The notes: generated by a model not told the origin, from the letters alone. A stretch of DNA of 64,000 nucleotides from Pseudanabaena sp. UWO311 (GCF_006937785.1 NZ_SJEE01000005.1:155656-219655), one strand, 5' to 3'; shown: positions 1-9,101, counted from the first letter of the stretch. Program-made: numbers and translations.

Positions 1-1
1 C

Positions 2-568
2 GCAAAGAATTTGCTGGCGACACCTGCGGAAGCCGTTCTGGAGAATCTCTACAAATGGTTTAAACAGCGTTACGAGACAATTTTGGCAGATCAAGGGATT
101 GAATATGATCTTGTTAATGCAATATCAGGTAATGAGGATCTCGCCTATACCTTGCAAGGCTTGAGCAATCTCACTCGCATCAAGGAACGCGCTCACTTCC
201 TCCAAAAATCTCGCGATGGGGCAACACTCAGCGCTATCTATGAGCCAATCGTCAGGGCTTCTCGACTTGCAGTTCAGGGAGACTTGGATAGCATGACAGT
301 TGATGTGACAGCAATTATTAATCCTGAAACTTTGACCGAACCAGCAGAAAGGGATTTATATCAGGCGATCGCTGCTTTGCCAAGTCAGCCTAGTGATGAG
401 CAGTTGATGGCAGGGATTATGGAGATCGCGCCTGTCTTAGCCAAATTCTTTGATGATGTATTAGTCATGGCAGAAGATACATTAGTACGGCAAAATCGAC
501 TTAACTTGCTAGGCATTATCCGCAACTACAGCCGCAAACTCGCAGACTTTAGCGCCATTCTTAAATAA
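2..568 (+). CDS. glyS: Glycyl-tRNA synthetase beta subunit, C-terminal part (truncated by window edge)
   Basis: The frame is open from base 2, so the gene starts upstream of the window; about 188 C-terminal residues are visible. They match the C-terminal helical, anticodon-binding end of bacterial GlyS: the near-terminal pattern FFDDVLVMAED followed by R-NRL-LL is diagnostic. With GlyQ the protein charges tRNA-Gly in the cytoplasm as an alpha2beta2 enzyme. The TAA stop is at 566-568, and a 25-bp-arm perfect hairpin 43 bp downstream is the likely transcription end. No glyQ is seen here; in cyanobacteria glyQ and glyS are usually unlinked. The family call is firm, but the N-terminal domains cannot be judged. 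Confidence 0.9.
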   Translation, partial: AKNLLATPAEAVLENLYKWFKQRYETILADQGIEYDLVNAISGNEDLAYTLQGLSNLTRIKERAHFLQKSRDGATLSAIYEPIVRASRLAVQGDLDSMTVDVTAIINPETLTEPAERDLYQAIAALPSQPSDEQLMAGIMEIAPVLAKFFDDVLVMAEDTLVRQNRLNLLGIIRNYSRKLADFSAILK

Positions 569-610
569 ATTCTAGACAGGTATAGCTGTGGCTATTCTTT
601 TTTAGGACAT

Positions 611-665
611 AAAACCCAAATATTGAGAGGCGGCGCAAAGCGCCGCCTCTCAATATTTGGGTTTT
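611..665. repeat. Perfect inverted repeat, 25-bp arms, probable glyS terminator
   Basis: Arms 611-635 and 641-665 are exact reverse complements around a CAAAG loop. The outer end is AAAACCC/GGGTTTT and the tip reads GCGCAAAGCGC. It belongs to the window-wide hairpin family with a GCAAAGC-type apex. The rest of the gap to petF (666-1114) is AT-rich with no gene that I can support and presumably holds the petF promoter. Confidence 0.85.
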
Positions 666-1114
666 GATTTGTCTTTATAAAATTGGCTAAGGCTACACTT
701 ATAGCGATAGATCCCTTCTCCTGTGTTTCAAGGGGGAATGATTGATTGAATTTTCATATCAAAAATGGTTATATGATTACGCCTGTAGATTAGATTAGAA
801 AAACTTATTAAATAAATCAAAATATAAACGAAAACTCATCATTTTTTCAACCCACTAAAATACCTACAACTCTTTTGGGAAAACAGTTATAGATATTACG
901 ACAACCTTGAAAGCGATCGATAACTATCACCTATAACCAATGGTAGAAATAAAAAGCTAATTGTTCGCTTGGTTGCCAAGAACGATATGATGCGTGTTGA
1001 TACCCTTGTGGGTGATTGAGATAAACGTAACTTGGTTGACCACCTTTAATTAGGTATAAGTTCAGGCTCTCGTTTATTTTTTTGGCTGCAATCTTTAAGA
1101 GGTTTATTACATAC

Positions 1115-1414
1115 ATGGCTACCTTCAAAGTAAGACTGATTAATGAAGCTGAAGGGCTTGATAAGACTATCGAAGTTCCTTCTGATGAGTACATTCTTGA
1201 TGTTGCTGAAGCTCAAGGAATCGATCTTCCTTACTCCTGCCGCGCTGGTGCTTGCTCTTCTTGTGCTGGCAAAATCGTTAAGGGTGAGATTGATCAAGGC
1301 GATCAGTCCTTCTTGGATGACGAGCAAATCGAAGCTGGATACGCTCTCCTTTGCGTAACCTATGCTCAGTCTGATTGTGAAATCTTGACCCACCAAGAAG
1401 AAGCTCTCTACTAA
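1115..1414 (+). CDS. petF: [2Fe-2S] plant-type ferredoxin
   Basis: A 99-residue soluble electron carrier that accepts electrons from photosystem I and passes them to FNR, nitrite reductase, thioredoxin reductase and others. Ligands are C42, C47, C50 and C80 in the classical CX4CX2C-X29-C layout, inside [15 protein letters not shown]. The C-terminal LTHQEEALY is typical of cyanobacterial photosynthetic ferredoxin I. The upstream in-frame ATG at 1082 would add 11 residues not found in ferredoxins, so I place the start at 1115. The gene is monocistronic, followed by a short GC hairpin and T run. Confidence 0.96.
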   Translation: MATFKVRLINEAEGLDKTIEVPSDEYILDVAEAQGIDLPYSCRAGACSSCAGKIVKGEIDQGDQSFLDDEQIEAGYALLCVTYAQSDCEILTHQEEALY

Positions 1415-1440
1415 TCGCTTCTTTTCATAAATTTTTTAAA

Positions 1441-1487
1441 AGCTCCGATCGCTAGTACTTTAAGTGCAACGCTCGGAGTTTTTTCGT
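1441..1487 (+). terminator. Probable petF terminator
   Basis: CTCCGA (near 1444-1449) pairs with TCGGAG (near 1475-1480), with extra pairs toward the loop, followed by TTTTTT. It starts about 30 bp after the petF stop. Confidence 0.55.
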
Positions 1488-1537
1488 TAATTGTCATTTT
1501 AAACACTGGTTTTCAAAAGACCAGACTGCGGCTCGAA

Positions 1538-1592
1538 AAACCAGTTTTGGGTTTCCCAGCGCCTGCGGCGCTGGGAAACCCAAAACTGGTTT
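1538..1592. repeat. Perfect inverted repeat, 26-bp arms, between petF and murJ
   Basis: Arms 1538-1563 and 1567-1592 pair perfectly with a 3-nt loop (TGC). It is a long GC-tipped hairpin of the window-wide family, with no coding content. Confidence 0.85.
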
Positions 1593-1728
1593 CATAATTT
1601 AGAATTGCTGGTTTTTGATGCAAGCTTTAATCTGAGTGGTATTTTGATGATACATTTCTCAAAGTCTAAAAAGTCTAAACAGCAAAGAGGCATCACCAAT
1701 TTTGTCTGGCAACGAAGAAGAAATCGAC

Positions 1729-3423
1729 ATGGAAACGCAGGAATTACAATCCACTGCAAAGTCTGCTAAGCGATCGCTACTGAATATCGCTACGATTGTG
1801 GCGATCGCAACTTTGTTGAGCAAAATATTTGGATTACTGCGTCAAGTGGCGATCGCGGCAGCTTTTGGAAACGGTACTGCCTACGGAGCTTACAACTTCG
1901 CCTACGTGATTCCAGGCTTCTTGCTAATCTTACTTGGCGGCATTAATGGGCCATTTCATAGCGCGATCGTTAGTGTTTTAGCCAAGCGCGATCGCAAAGA
2001 AGTTGCCGCAATCATCGATAGCATCACCACCATCGTTACAGGGATTCTATTACTGGTGAGTGTTGCGCTAGTAATTTTTGCTGAACCATTGATGCATTTG
2101 GTCGCCCCTGGATTATTTATCCCAGAAGCAGATTTACTCGCAAAAGGAATTACCCCTGAAACTATTCAAAACCTAAAGATTACTAAAGACATTGCGATCC
2201 AACAGTTTCAGATCATGGCTCCAATGGCAGTTTTGGCAGGACTAGTGGGGATCGGATTTGGGGCTTTAAATGCTGCTGACGCATACTGGTTGCCTTCTGT
2301 CAGCCCTATATTTTCTAGCTTGACAGTACTCATTGGCATCGGCGGCTTGTTTGTGGCAATGGGCAGCAAGATTTTACTACCAGAAAATGCGGTGCTAGGC
2401 GGTGCGGTGCTCGCTTGGTCAACTCTAGCAGGAGCAGTTCTGCAATGGCTGGTGCAATTACCTGTTCAGCTCAAAGCTGGCATGGGTGGATTTAAGCTAA
2501 GGTTTGACTTTCAGCGTCCTGAAGTCAAAGAAGTCTTAAAAATTATGATCCCCGCCACTTTTTCATCGGGGATGCTACAAATTAACGTCTGGACAGATTT
2601 ATTTTTTGCTTCTTTCATCCCTGATGCGGCGGCGGCGGTGTCGGCAATGGGCTATGCGGGGTTATTAGTGCAAACGCCTCTGGGGATTTTGTCGAATGTG
2701 ATCCTTGTACCGCTGTTTCCAGTTCTCTCAAAGCTAACTGATCCCGAAAATTGGGACGAACTGAAACAACGTATTCGTCAAGGATTAATGCTCACGGCTC
2801 TTACGATGTTGCCAATTAGTGCAGTGATGGTAGCACTGGCTTTGCCGATTTCTCAGGTGGTTTATGAGCGCTATGCTTTCGATGCTGAGGCTTCGCAGCT
2901 CACTGCTGTAGTTTTAATGGCTTATGCGGTAGGCATGTTTGTGTACTTAGGGCGCGATGTGTTGGTGCGTGTGTTTTATGCCCTTGGCGATGGTGATACA
3001 CCATTTAAAATTAGCATTGTCAATATTTTCCTGAATGGACTATTTGATTATTTATTAGTCCAAAGATTTGGCGCAGCAGGAATTGTTTTGGCGACAGTAT
3101 CAGTGAATGTACTCTCCATGATTGCGATGATGTATTTCCTCGATCGCCGTCTGAATGGGATGCCCCTAAAAAGCTGGAGCAAAACCCTCTTGGGTTTAGT
3201 CATCGCCAGTGTGATCGCAGGTGGCGCAAGTTGGGGCATTTATCATTTGCTGAGCAAGAATTTTGATAGCTTCGGCACTGTAGAAAAATTTGGTGCAGAG
3301 TTGGGTGGTTTAGCGCTCGCCAGTGCGATCGGGTTTACTATTTTTGGTGCGATCGCAGTCCAAATGAAAATCCCTGAAATCAAAGCTCTCACCAATCAAA
3401 TCAAGCGTCGGTTTTCACGTTAG
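1729..3423 (+). CDS. murJ: Lipid II flippase MurJ (MviN family)
   Basis: A 564-residue polytopic membrane protein of the MOP superfamily that translocates lipid-linked peptidoglycan precursor across the plasma membrane. The N-terminal segment runs IATIVAIATLLSKIFGLLRQ and is followed by AAFG-G-AYGAYNFAYVIPG, the typical MurJ opening; about 14 hydrophobic segments follow, ending in a basic tail (KRRFSR). An in-frame TTG at 1702 would extend it by nine residues. The ATG at 1729, preceded by GAAGAAG, is preferred. The gene stands alone, followed by a 12-bp-arm hairpin with T-rich descending arm. Confidence 0.93.
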   Translation: METQELQSTAKSAKRSLLNIATIVAIATLLSKIFGLLRQVAIAAAFGNGTAYGAYNFAYVIPGFLLILLGGINGPFHSAIVSVLAKRDRKEVAAIIDSITTIVTGILLLVSVALVIFAEPLMHLVAPGLFIPEADLLAKGITPETIQNLKITKDIAIQQFQIMAPMAVLAGLVGIGFGALNAADAYWLPSVSPIFSSLTVLIGIGGLFVAMGSKILLPENAVLGGAVLAWSTLAGAVLQWLVQLPVQLKAGMGGFKLRFDFQRPEVKEVLKIMIPATFSSGMLQINVWTDLFFASFIPDAAAAVSAMGYAGLLVQTPLGILSNVILVPLFPVLSKLTDPENWDELKQRIRQGLMLTALTMLPISAVMVALALPISQVVYERYAFDAEASQLTAVVLMAYAVGMFVYLGRDVLVRVFYALGDGDTPFKISIVNIFLNGLFDYLLVQRFGAAGIVLATVSVNVLSMIAMMYFLDRRLNGMPLKSWSKTLLGLVIASVIAGGASWGIYHLLSKNFDSFGTVEKFGAELGGLALASAIGFTIFGAIAVQMKIPEIKALTNQIKRRFSR

Positions 3424-3425
3424 GC

Positions 3426-3466
3426 AAATAAAGAAAGGCTGAGCTTCTTTCCGTCTTTCTTTATTT
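3426..3466 (+). terminator. murJ terminator hairpin
   Basis: AAATAAAGAAAG (3426-3437) pairs with CTTTCTTTATTT (3455-3466) three bases after the murJ stop. Confidence 0.6.
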
Positions 3467-3469
3467 GGG

Positions 3470-3575
3470 TTATACCGATTCACGAAAGTGTTGTCACACT
3501 TTCGTTGATTAAAAACCAAACCCAGTAAGGTTTTTAATCAACAAAATAGCTATGCCATTTTGTGATTTGGTATTA
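3470..3575. repeat. Three-hairpin cloverleaf-like repeat, copy A
   Basis: A unit of about 106 bp with inverted ends TTATACC / GGTATTA. It encloses three hairpins: CGAAAGTG/CACTTTCG, an AAAACC/GGTTTT stem around AAACCCAGTAA, and CAAAAT/ATTTTG around a TAGCTATGCC loop. The same architecture recurs at 8840-8940 and, inverted, at 11069-11175. The last three bases are the sbtB stop codon, so the repeat abuts the gene exactly. Confidence 0.75.
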
Positions 3576-3878
3576 GGTAGCACTTGCCGCATTAATAGCC
3601 ATTGCGTCAGAGATATAACAAACTCCGCCAAACTTTTTGGTAACTGGCTTCAGCTTTTCAACTAAAGTCTTCGTTTTTTCTTCCAAAAAGAAAGCAATCA
3701 CATAGTCATTTTCCAACATACTCATATCTAGATCGCCCGAATTCGTGCCACTAACTCCCTTACCGACGACATTCCGAATCACGGTATAGTTTAAAACCCC
3801 AACTTTTTCTAAAACCTTGATAATTTTGTGCGACTCAACAGAATCAGATACAATTTCTATTCTTTTAACAGCTTGCAT
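3573..3878 (-). CDS. sbtB: SbtB, PII-like regulator of the bicarbonate transporter SbtA
   Basis: A 101-residue trimeric PII-like protein that binds adenine nucleotides (cAMP, AMP, ADP) and controls SbtA at the membrane. The ferredoxin-like core starts KRIEIVSDSVESHKI; the T-loop region RNVVGKGVSGTNSGDLD is characteristic of SbtB. It lies 80 bp downstream of sbtA on the same strand and is probably co-transcribed. The C-terminus ends INAASAT and lacks the two-cysteine redox loop of the Synechocystis protein, so only nucleotide control would be expected. It has low identity to GlnB; the context makes the assignment strong. Confidence 0.92.
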   Translation of the reverse strand: MQAVKRIEIVSDSVESHKIIKVLEKVGVLNYTVIRNVVGKGVSGTNSGDLDMSMLENDYVIAFFLEEKTKTLVEKLKPVTKKFGGVCYISDAMAINAASAT

Positions 3879-3958
3879 AATTTTATTTCTAATAAGTTCC
3901 TACTAAATTTCTTGCCTAAACCCAAACGAATGCAGGCGTTTTGCTGCGCCCATATCGT

Positions 3959-4951
3959 CTAAGTTGTGACCCAAAACATATTAATTACGTACATATACAG
4001 AGGAATCCCGACAATAATATTGAAGGGGAAGGTGACGGCTAAAGCAGTTGACACATAGAGGCTAGGATTGGCTTCGGGTACAGTCAGACGCATGGCGGCC
4101 GGCACAGCAATATACGAAGCACTGGCACATAGGACGGCAAATAATAGCGCGTCGCCCTGTGACATGGAAATTAACTTAGCGATCGCAATGCCCACACCTG
4201 AATTCAAAATTGGCATCAAAATCGCAAAGGCTATTAAGAAAACACCTGTTTTTTGCAAATCCTTAATTCGTTTGGCGGCGACTAAGCCCATATCCATCAA
4301 AAAGAAGGTCAACACACCGTAAAACATATCTTGCGTAAAAGGTGACAGCACATGCCAGCCTCTTTCGCCAGTCAAGCAGCCAATGATCAAACTACCAACG
4401 AGCAAAAATACAGAGCTATTCAGAAAAGCTTCACGGAGTACTTCTGACCATGCAAATTCGCTAGTTTCACCTTTTTTGGCTTTTTCCTCGGCTGTAAATA
4501 AGCTCACAAGAATCAGTCCCACAATAATCGCAGGAGATTCCATTAGCGCTAAAGCCGCTACCATATAGCCATCAAAAGCAATGTTTAACTGCCCCAAAAA
4601 TGAACTAGCTGTAATGAAGGTAACCGCACTGATCGAGCCATAGGTTGCGGCGATCGCCGCCGCATTGTAAGAATCAAGTTTGATCTTGAGAATAAAAAAT
4701 GAATAGACTGGTACGATGCAAGCCATTAGGATTGCTGCTGCCATAGTCAAAATCACTTCTTGGTTGATACCGCTTTTAACTAGCTCAACACCGCCCTTAA
4801 AGCCGATCGCTAACAACAGATACAGCGAAAACAATTTTGGAATTGGCGGTGGAATTTCTAAATCTGATTTAATCAACACCGCTAACATGCCCAGAAAAAA
4901 GAACAGGATTGGCGGGTTAAGAACATTAGAAACAATTAGGTCTAAATCCAT
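3959..4951 (-). CDS. sbtA: Sodium-dependent bicarbonate transporter SbtA
   Basis: A 330-residue membrane protein with about ten hydrophobic segments, importing HCO3- with Na+ for the carbon-concentrating mechanism. The start MDLDLIVSNVLNPPILFFFLG and the following GMLAVLIKSDLEIPPPIPK are the SbtA signature. Its length fits the shorter SbtA lineage (Synechocystis has about 374 residues), mainly through a shorter central loop (TAEEKAKKGETSEFAW region). It leads the sbtA-sbtB operon, which in other cyanobacteria is induced by carbon limitation. No CcmR/NdhR-type site is claimed here. Confidence 0.94.
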   Translation of the reverse strand: MDLDLIVSNVLNPPILFFFLGMLAVLIKSDLEIPPPIPKLFSLYLLLAIGFKGGVELVKSGINQEVILTMAAAILMACIVPVYSFFILKIKLDSYNAAAIAATYGSISAVTFITASSFLGQLNIAFDGYMVAALALMESPAIIVGLILVSLFTAEEKAKKGETSEFAWSEVLREAFLNSSVFLLVGSLIIGCLTGERGWHVLSPFTQDMFYGVLTFFLMDMGLVAAKRIKDLQKTGVFLIAFAILMPILNSGVGIAIAKLISMSQGDALLFAVLCASASYIAVPAAMRLTVPEANPSLYVSTALAVTFPFNIIVGIPLYMYVINMFWVTT

Positions 4952-5215
4952 TTGGACAGATCCATTAAAAATAAAAGGATTTTCTTAAAACAATTCGTAC
5001 ATCATGTCAGTCTACAGAATTGTATGGCGATCGCTATCGGAAATGCGTTATGAGAAACACACCTTTAATCCGAAAGACTAAAGACAGTCAGCAATTCTCA
5101 TTAACAAAATTGTTTTCATAATTTGAATTGCTGGAAAGCATTGCTTTCCAACTCCTTTAGTATTTTGGGTTTGATATCATTAAGTAAAGTATTTGTTTTG
5201 GGAGAATATTTGATA

Positions 5216-5914
5216 ATGACAGCGATCGCTCCTCCCCCTATCAAACAAAAGGAAAACTTAGCAGATTCACGATCCCAGCAACTCATCACTGATCAGTGGG
5301 TTAGTGCAACGTGGGACGAGTTTGTGCAGGTTCTCGAAAATCCTCTGTATGCAGAATCTCGTTGCTATTACGACACTAATCAAATTAAGCAAATGAGGAT
5401 TGAAACTATGCCTGTGGGTTCAGAACATGCTGATGACAATACTCTGATCATCTTTGCGATTAGTTTATACTGCACATTAAAAAATATTCCTGCGAGAGGT
5501 TTGACCAATTGCAGCTATGTCAAAACAGGATGTAAAGGCTGTCAGCCAGACATCTCGTACTACATTGGTGAAGTTTCAGCCCGCGCACCTCGCAGTAGTT
5601 CCATCGTCAGTCTCGATGAATCTCCTGCACCAAATTTGGTGATTGAAATATCTAGTTCCACAATCAATGATGATTTAGGGAAGAAGCGCTTGCTGTATGA
5701 GCAGTTAGGTACTAGTGAATATTGGGTGATTGATGTCCAAGAGGTGAAAATTATCGCCTTAGAAATGTTAGAAAATGGGGGCAGTCGTCAAATTACCTCA
5801 TCTAAATTATTAGGTGGACTAGAGATCGCTGATCTCGAAGCTGCACTAAAACTCAGTCGCGAAAAATCTCAATCTGAAGTTGGGTCATGGCTATTACAGC
5901 GCTTTGCACTCTAA
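5216..5914 (+). CDS. Uma2 family (DUF820) PD-(D/E)XK nuclease-like protein
   Basis: A 232-residue member of the Uma2 family, hugely expanded in cyanobacteria, with a restriction-endonuclease-like fold and no settled role. Visible core: PDISYY in the first conserved strand, LVIEISSSTIN-D (the E-X-S segment), GKKRLLYEQLGTSEYWVID. The start is the ATG at 5216, preceded by GGGAGA; an upstream ATG at 5123 gives an uncharacteristic tail. Another complete copy lies at 47773-48336 and a decayed one near 35094. The stop codon overlaps the base of a 23-bp-arm hairpin. Confidence 0.85.
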   Translation: MTAIAPPPIKQKENLADSRSQQLITDQWVSATWDEFVQVLENPLYAESRCYYDTNQIKQMRIETMPVGSEHADDNTLIIFAISLYCTLKNIPARGLTNCSYVKTGCKGCQPDISYYIGEVSARAPRSSSIVSLDESPAPNLVIEISSSTINDDLGKKRLLYEQLGTSEYWVIDVQEVKIIALEMLENGGSRQITSSKLLGGLEIADLEAALKLSREKSQSEVGSWLLQRFAL

Positions 5915-5966
5915 AACCCGAAAAGAGAGTTGAGGCGTTTCGAGCCTCAACTCTCTTTTCGGGTTT
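5914..5966. repeat. Perfect inverted repeat, 23-bp arms, 3' of the Uma2 gene
   Basis: Arms 5914-5936 and 5944-5966 are perfect complements (outer AAACCCG/CGGGTTT). It starts on the last base of the stop codon and is a probable terminator. Confidence 0.8.
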
Positions 5967-6079
5967 ATAAAATTCGATGAGTATTTTAAATGAGGCGCTA
6001 TACTATCTTTAGACATTAAACTGCATACTATTTTCTAATTTAGTTGCTTACCTTCCTTTAAACATTCATAGTTGGAAAA

Positions 6080-6700
6080 ATGAGCGAACCAACTCCCTAC
6101 GAAAAATTAGGAGTCAACGACGAAGCCTCCTTTGAAGAAGTGCGCGATGCACGCGATCGCCTATTGCGCGAAAGTGAGGGGGATGAGTCTCAACAAGAAA
6201 TTATCGAGGTTGCTTACGATGCCATCCTCATGGATCGTCTACGCGCCCGAAAAGAAGGCAAGATCGCTGTCCCCGATCGCATTCGATATCCTGAACGGCT
6301 ATCAGCGGCGATCCCCGCTTCTCTCCAGAATAATACACAGCGTCGCGCCCCATCTTGGCTGTCGAGATTATGGGACAGCCCTAGCCAAAAAGATATTTAT
6401 ATTTCTCTAGGAATTTTTGCGGGACTTAGTGCAGTCAGCTTTTTCATACCCGCAGTCACGACTACATGGCTATCGTTTGGGTTGATTGCCAGTGTTATTT
6501 TGCTAACCCGCAAAGAAAATCGATTTGGACGTGCTTTGCTGATATCCCTATCAGGAATTACTGTCGGAGTATTGTTAGCAACTTTAACTAATCAAGTTTT
6601 AATAGTATCCCGTTTAGTAGGAAGTGGATTTTTCCCTAGTCCGATCCAGACAGTAATTATTTTGTTGGTGATGTGGCTTCATGCTTGTTTCTTAAGATAA
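6080..6700 (+). CDS. CPP1-like J-domain-related membrane protein
   Basis: 206 residues. The N-terminus (about 1-60: PYEKLGVNDEASFEEVRDAR then YDAILMDRLRARKEGKI) is a J-like domain without the HPD motif, as in CPP1 (DUF3353), the chloroplast chaperone-like protein that protects protochlorophyllide oxidoreductase. Four hydrophobic segments follow, from about residue 108 to the end. It is probably a thylakoid or plasma membrane chaperone-like factor; the cyanobacterial role is inferred from the plant homologue. Single gene with no coupled neighbour. Confidence 0.85.
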   Translation: MSEPTPYEKLGVNDEASFEEVRDARDRLLRESEGDESQQEIIEVAYDAILMDRLRARKEGKIAVPDRIRYPERLSAAIPASLQNNTQRRAPSWLSRLWDSPSQKDIYISLGIFAGLSAVSFFIPAVTTTWLSFGLIASVILLTRKENRFGRALLISLSGITVGVLLATLTNQVLIVSRLVGSGFFPSPIQTVIILLVMWLHACFLR

Positions 6701-6715
6701 AAGCGATAAGCCGCT

Positions 6716-6842
6716 AGTGATTAGCTGTTAGCTGTTTAGATTGCTTTGCAATCTTTGGTAAACTCAAATATATTTTAAAAGCCTTGCAAAGCAGGGCTTT
6801 TAAAATATATTTGGACAAGCTAAAAGCTAACGACCAATCACT
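6716..6842. repeat. Nested inverted-repeat element between the CPP1-like gene and nadE
   Basis: Outer imperfect arms (6716-6740 and 6817-6842, sharing AGTGATT...GTTAGCT) surround a small hairpin AGATTG-CTTTG-CAATCT (6738-6754) and a perfect 19-bp-arm palindrome (6765-6783 with 6795-6813). The nesting resembles a miniature inverted-repeat element. Confidence 0.7.
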
Positions 6843-6868
6843 AATAACTTCAAAAAAATAAAACACTT

Positions 6869-8575
6869 ATGTCACCTACATTTTTTGGGATCGCACAACT
6901 TAATCCCGTAATTGGTGACTTGCTCGGTAACTGCGATCGCATCCTAACTGCTGTCCAGAAATTAGCTAAGCAAGGGGTGCAGCTAGTGCTGACACCTGAG
7001 CTGTCAATTTGTGGCTACCCACCTCGTGACTTGTTGATGAATCATCAATTTGTGCGCGATATGGAAACTGCGATCGCTGAGCTTGCTAGTAAACTTCCCC
7101 CCGATGTTGCAGTGCTAGTGGGAACAGTATCAGTAAACCCTCAGGCTAATCAATCGGGAGGAAAACCTCTATTTAATAGTGCAGCCCTATTGCAAGATGG
7201 CAGGGTTCAGCAAGTTTTTCATAAACGGTTGTTGCCAACCTATGATGTATTTGATGAAGATCGTTATTTTGCGGTGGGAAATGGGAGCAATGTTTTTACA
7301 CTCAATCTGAAAGGGGGAGCCTCTCTAAATATAGGTGTAACCATTTGTGAAGATATTTGGAATGATGAAAAATTTTGGGGAAAGCGTAACTATGCTGATG
7401 ATCCTGTTGCTGAACTAGCCACGAATCATGAATTAGATTTGCTGCTTAATTTATCGGCTTCACCCTATGCGGTTGGTAAGCAGAAGTTACGCGAATCGAT
7501 GCTAAGTCATAGTGCGATCATGCATAACTTGCCATTGCTTTATGCTAATCAGGTCGGGGCAAATGATGATCTAATTTTTGATGGGCGGAGTATGGCATTT
7601 GATCGCCATGGCAAAATAATTACCCGTGGGAAGAGCTTTGAAGAGGACTTGCTGGTAATTAATCTAGATGAGGTAAGCCTTGATTCATCCAGATATGAAA
7701 GTGATGACGCAGAAATTTTTGCGGCTCTGGTGCTTGGTGTGCGTGACTACGTCCAGAAATGTCGATTTCGTCAGGTGGTGATTGGTTTGAGTGGCGGCAT
7801 CGACTCGGCTCTAGTAGCCGCGATCGCAGCAGAGGCAATTGGCAAAGAGAATGTGTTAGGGGTACTGATGCCTTCTCCCTACAGTTCTACACATTCAATT
7901 ACCGATGCGATCGCCTTGGCTCATAACTTAGGAATCTCTACGCAAACAATTCCAATTCAGCCAATGATGGAAGCCTTTGACGCTAGTCTTGCCAATCTAT
8001 TTGCGGGGCAAACTAGTGATGTGACTGAAGAGAATTTGCAGTCGAGAATTCGCGGTAGTCTGCTGATGGCAATCTCTAACAAGTTTGGTCATTTACTCCT
8101 TTCTACAGGTAACAAATCAGAGGTTTCAGTGGGGTACTGCACACTTTATGGTGATATGAATGGTGGGCTTGCGGCGATCGCAGATGTCCCCAAAACAAGA
8201 GTATTCTCTATTTGTGAATGGCTAAACCGTACTAATTCTAATTTATCGATTAAACAAGGAATCTCTGAAGTAATTCCTGTGAATATTATTACCAAGCCGC
8301 CCAGTGCTGAACTCAAGCCTGATCAACTAGATCAAGATTCCCTTCCTCCCTATGACATCCTTGATGATATTTTGCACAAGCTGATTAATCAACATCTCGC
8401 TGCTGCGGAAATTATTGCCACAGGGCATGAGTCAGCGATCGTCGATCGCGTAGTGCGTCTGGTCAAAATCGCAGAGTTTAAACGCCGTCAAGCTGCCCCA
8501 GGATTGAAAATAACTAATCGCGCTTTTGGCTCTGGTTGGAGGATGCCTATCGCCAGTAAAGTCACCTCATTATAG
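6869..8575 (+). CDS. nadE: Glutamine-dependent NAD+ synthetase
   Basis: A 568-residue two-domain enzyme converting nicotinate adenine dinucleotide to NAD+ with glutamine and ATP. The N-terminal nitrilase-type glutaminase domain has the catalytic triad E44 (LTPELSICGYPPRD), K119 (VFHKRLLPTYDVFDEDRYF) and C160 (GVTICEDIW). The C-terminal synthetase domain has the PP-loop SGGIDS at 308-313 and the STGNKSE/GY-TLYGD-NGG region that binds substrate. Full length. Start ATG at 6869 with no clear Shine-Dalgarno. It is the last step of NAD biosynthesis in the cytoplasm. Confidence 0.96.
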   Translation: MSPTFFGIAQLNPVIGDLLGNCDRILTAVQKLAKQGVQLVLTPELSICGYPPRDLLMNHQFVRDMETAIAELASKLPPDVAVLVGTVSVNPQANQSGGKPLFNSAALLQDGRVQQVFHKRLLPTYDVFDEDRYFAVGNGSNVFTLNLKGGASLNIGVTICEDIWNDEKFWGKRNYADDPVAELATNHELDLLLNLSASPYAVGKQKLRESMLSHSAIMHNLPLLYANQVGANDDLIFDGRSMAFDRHGKIITRGKSFEEDLLVINLDEVSLDSSRYESDDAEIFAALVLGVRDYVQKCRFRQVVIGLSGGIDSALVAAIAAEAIGKENVLGVLMPSPYSSTHSITDAIALAHNLGISTQTIPIQPMMEAFDASLANLFAGQTSDVTEENLQSRIRGSLLMAISNKFGHLLLSTGNKSEVSVGYCTLYGDMNGGLAAIADVPKTRVFSICEWLNRTNSNLSIKQGISEVIPVNIITKPPSAELKPDQLDQDSLPPYDILDDILHKLINQHLAAAEIIATGHESAIVDRVVRLVKIAEFKRRQAAPGLKITNRAFGSGWRMPIASKVTSL

Positions 8576-8839
8576 ACTTTTGAGCTTTTTTGAGCAGCAC
8601 ATCCTACGAACGTAATTCTCAAAAATTATTTTGAATTGATATTTGCTATCGATTTCAAAGAACTTGTTGACATCTCTATCTGTGGGAGTAAGGAGTCTCA
8701 GACAGGAATATTGAGAAAGATATACAATGTAAGGCTAAGGCTATTGCACCTAACGATTGATTTGTATATTTATTCCTTCCAGCTCTTTACGATTAAGCTC
8801 AATCCAGTAAATTTTTAACAATGTTACTTCGCGACACTG
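8576..8839. other. Spacer without a supportable gene
   Basis: The 264 bp between nadE and the next repeat are AT-rich. A 60-codon frame at 8636-8818 has no recognisable family, no ribosome site and no typical composition; I do not call it a gene. Confidence 0.5.
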
Positions 8840-8940
8840 TTATACCAATTCACAGAAGTGTTGTCATACTTTTGAGAATTAAAACCCTTACAGGGTTTCA
8901 ATCCTCAAAATGGCTATACCATTTTGTGTTTTGGTATTAA
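8840..8940. repeat. Three-hairpin cloverleaf-like repeat, copy B
   Basis: About 101 bp, ends TTATACCAA / TTGGTATTAA, with the same order of three hairpins as copy A: AGAAGTG...CATACTTTT, AAACCC-TTACA-GGGTTT and CAAAATGG-CTATA-CCATTTTG. It lies between nadE and the polyketide synthase. From 8941 to 9101 I see only AT-rich spacer, the probable promoter region of the synthase. Confidence 0.75.
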
Positions 8941-9101
8941 AAATTTTATTGAGCTTTGTTTGATTGTAAACAGCTATAAGGAATGGGTTCTTAATCTTTC
9001 AGATTGTTTCTATAAAAGTATTTGTAAAGCAAATTACATCGCTTTGCCTACGGCAAAAGTGAAAAGTTTAATTTGATATTCGTTATATTGGGCTTAACTA
9101 A

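Noticed and set aside
931..1194. 87-codon minus frame upstream of petF
   Set aside because: No family features; overlaps the petF start region antisense.
1046..1396. Antisense frame of 116 codons over petF
   Set aside because: It is the shadow of the ferredoxin gene; the sense strand has all iron ligands.
8636..8818. 60-codon frame between nadE and the repeat
   Set aside because: No ribosome site, no recognisable pattern, AT-rich spacer composition.
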